23,349 nucleotides of DNA from contig JBDGRJ010000036.1 in the NCBI GenBank assembly GCA_042218115.1, positions 1 through 23,349 of the forward strand. The letters are read 5' to 3'. This stretch comes from JBDGRJ01 sp042218115 (lineage in GTDB: Bacteria; Patescibacteriota; Patescibacteriia; Magasanikbacterales; UBA922). This document shows positions 21,899-23,349 of this stretch, in pieces. Positions within the stretch are counted from its first letter, which is position 1. The number at the start of each line of letters is the position of its first letter. The notes under the pieces were generated by a model. That model did not search any database, was not told the DNA's origin, and worked only from the letters and a program-made list of their open reading frames with translations. Position numbers and translations under genes: made by a program.

Positions 21899-23349
21899 AA
21901 AGTATCCTAAAAAAGGCGGGGATATTGATGATTTGATAGAAAAAGTAAAAGTATACAAAGAAGATGCGGATACCGATCTGATAAGACTGGCCTATGATTA
22001 TGCAAAAGAAGCTCATGAAGGACAAACAAGAAAATCAGGTAAACCTTATATAGAACACCCACTAGCAGCCGCCCATATAGTAGCTAATATGCGTATTGAC
22101 CCTCTGGTGGTGGTGGGCACCCTGCTACATGATGTTCCAGAAGATACAGACAAGACTTTAGAAGATTTAGAAGAGAACTTTGGAGAAGAAATCAGGGATT
22201 TAGTAGCAGGTATTACGAAAATGGGTAAACTAAAATATAGAGGTGTAGAGAGATATATTGAAAACTTAAGAAAGCTATTTGTAGCAATGGCCGAAGATGT
22301 ACGAACGATGATAATAAAATTTGCAGACAGGGTTCATAATCTCTCTACCTTAGAGCATCTACCAGAAAAGAAAAGATATAGAATCGCACTAGAAAGTTTA
22401 GAGATCTACGCACCTATTGCGGCCAGGTTAGGTATGGATGAGTTCAAGGGTAGACTTGAAGATCTATCATTTAAATATGTTTATCCGGAAAAATATGAGG
22501 AAGTGAAAGAGCTGAGAGAACAAAAGCTGGGAGGGAAAAAAGACTATTTCAAAGAAGTATCAAAAAAAGCAGAAAGGGAACTTAAAAAAGCCGACATTGA
22601 TGTATTAAATGTTCAGGGTAGGAATAAAAGATTATATAGTTTCTATAAAAAACTACAAAGAAAGGGAGAGGTTGCCAAAATTTATGACCTAATAGCCCTC
22701 AGAGTAATAGTACCATCTGTGGCAGATTGTTATGCCGCTTTAGGCACCATCCATAAAATATGGAAACCGATGCGGGGCAGAATCAAAGACTACATCTCTC
22801 AACCCAAGCCAAACGGCTATAAATCCCTGCACACGACCGTATTCGGGAAAGACGGTGAAATGATCGAGTTTCAGATCAGAACCGAAGAGATGCACGAAGA
22901 GGCCCAATATGGTGTAGCTGCGCACTGGCACTATGATGAGCACGGTTCTTCTCTGCCCAAAAAAAGTATGGAGTGGGTAGATGAGTTTGCCGATATACAA
23001 GAAAATGTATTAAATGAACTCTCCGATCTAGAAGAGCTCAAAGTAGATTTTCTAAAGAAAAGACTATTTGTCTTTACACCCCAGGGTGATGTTATAGATC
23101 TACCGGAAGGTGCTACCCCGGTAGACTTCGCCTACAAGATACATACTGAGATAGGAAATACTTGCGTCTCAGCGAGAGTAAACAACAAAGTAGTAAGCCT
23201 GGATACAAAACTTAAAAACAGTGATATGGTAGAGATTATAACGGATGACAGTCGAAAAGGACCAAACCCGGATTGGCTTGAGTTTGTAAAAACCTCTAAA
23301 GCAAAAAAGAAAATAGAATCAGCCAAGAAAGATTCAGTTTCAGATTGGA
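21888..23349 (+). CDS. rel: Rel family (p)ppGpp synthetase/hydrolase, truncated by window edge
   Basis: Bifunctional stringent-response enzyme; 487 residues are visible from the ATG at 21888 and the frame is open at the edge. The HD hydrolase domain is intact: Arg48, His57, His81-Asp82 and Glu85-Asp86 in LLHDVPEDT, plus ADRVHNLSTL. The synthetase domain has RNKRLYSFYKKLQ, Asp301 in GRIKDYI, NGYKSLHTTV and Glu327 in IEFQIRT. The basic RxKD form is typical of bifunctional Rel/SpoT rather than RelA-only enzymes. A TGS domain begins at about residue 391 (RLFVFTPQGDVIDLP). The alignment of catalytic residues supports this start although it overlaps topA by 11 bases. The ACT domain and the rest lie outside the window. 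Confidence 0.95.
   Translation, partial: MEAEKYPKKGGDIDDLIEKVKVYKEDADTDLIRLAYDYAKEAHEGQTRKSGKPYIEHPLAAAHIVANMRIDPLVVVGTLLHDVPEDTDKTLEDLEENFGEEIRDLVAGITKMGKLKYRGVERYIENLRKLFVAMAEDVRTMIIKFADRVHNLSTLEHLPEKKRYRIALESLEIYAPIAARLGMDEFKGRLEDLSFKYVYPEKYEEVKELREQKLGGKKDYFKEVSKKAERELKKADIDVLNVQGRNKRLYSFYKKLQRKGEVAKIYDLIALRVIVPSVADCYAALGTIHKIWKPMRGRIKDYISQPKPNGYKSLHTTVFGKDGEMIEFQIRTEEMHEEAQYGVAAHWHYDEHGSSLPKKSMEWVDEFADIQENVLNELSDLEELKVDFLKKRLFVFTPQGDVIDLPEGATPVDFAYKIHTEIGNTCVSARVNNKVVSLDTKLKNSDMVEIITDDSRKGPNPDWLEFVKTSKAKKKIESAKKDSVSDW

Noticed and set aside
1..23349. CRISPR arrays, insertion sequences, toxin-antitoxin or defence systems
   Set aside because: No regular spaced repeats, transposase, nuclease or toxin-like small gene pair was found on either strand.

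Overview
The window is a dense, AT-rich bacterial chromosome segment with 18 protein-coding genes (two cut by the window edges) and one tRNA gene. No gap reaches 300 bases, and I see no transposon, phage or CRISPR signature. Gene style suggests a member of the Patescibacteria (Candidate Phyla Radiation). The clues are very short intergenic gaps, a VirB2-like two-helix pilin domain inside a Cys-rich secreted protein, a membrane-anchored PD40 beta-propeller with a Pro/Glu stalk, a LemA-HtpX pair, and an almost complete absence of Shine-Dalgarno sequences. TGA acts as a stop here, which argues against the Gracilibacteria/Absconditabacteria code. The lineage call is inference from gene style, not from a marker phylogeny.

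Layout, left to right. (1) 1-2491: a partial RseP-type site-2 protease on the minus strand, divergent from lemA-htpX; this is a membrane proteolysis and quality-control block. (2) 2488-3861: a phosphomannomutase/phosphoglucomutase on the minus strand, convergent with htpX and divergent from the next operon. (3) 3954-12248: a tight six-gene plus-strand run of clpC, an unknown membrane protein, a membrane-anchored beta-propeller, a DsbA-like thioredoxin, a Cys-rich pilin-like/M15 peptidase chimera, and radA. Gaps are 1-10 bases or overlaps. clpC and radA are neighbours in Firmicutes; here a four-gene cell-envelope cassette sits between them. (4) 12250-14456: recG on the minus strand, with a tRNA-Arg of unusual anticodon GCG just upstream of it. 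(5) 14490-14993: a small two-helix membrane protein on the minus strand. (6) 15082-19548: an LCP-family cell-wall ligase gene, der, pth and dprA in one plus-strand operon. (7) 19664-end: topA overlapping a rel (ppGpp synthetase/hydrolase) gene that runs off the window.

Functionally the segment mixes housekeeping (Der, Pth, TopA, RecG, Rel), recombination and DNA-uptake-type factors (RadA, DprA, RecG), membrane proteolysis (RseP, HtpX, ClpC) and envelope assembly (LCP, pilin/M15 chimera, thiol oxidoreductase, sugar mutase). Eight sigma70-like promoters can be read directly. Two divergent pairs (rseP/lemA and pgm/clpC) have interleaved or overlapping elements, so each pair is probably mutually exclusive. 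The LCP operon promoter places its start site on or next to the ATG, which implies a leaderless mRNA.

The most interesting object is the 620-residue protein at 9044-10906. It combines a signal peptide, a 14-cysteine ectodomain, a T4SS-pilin-like helix pair and a C-terminal M15 peptidoglycan peptidase with intact zinc ligands, and it is encoded directly after a CPAC thiol oxidoreductase.
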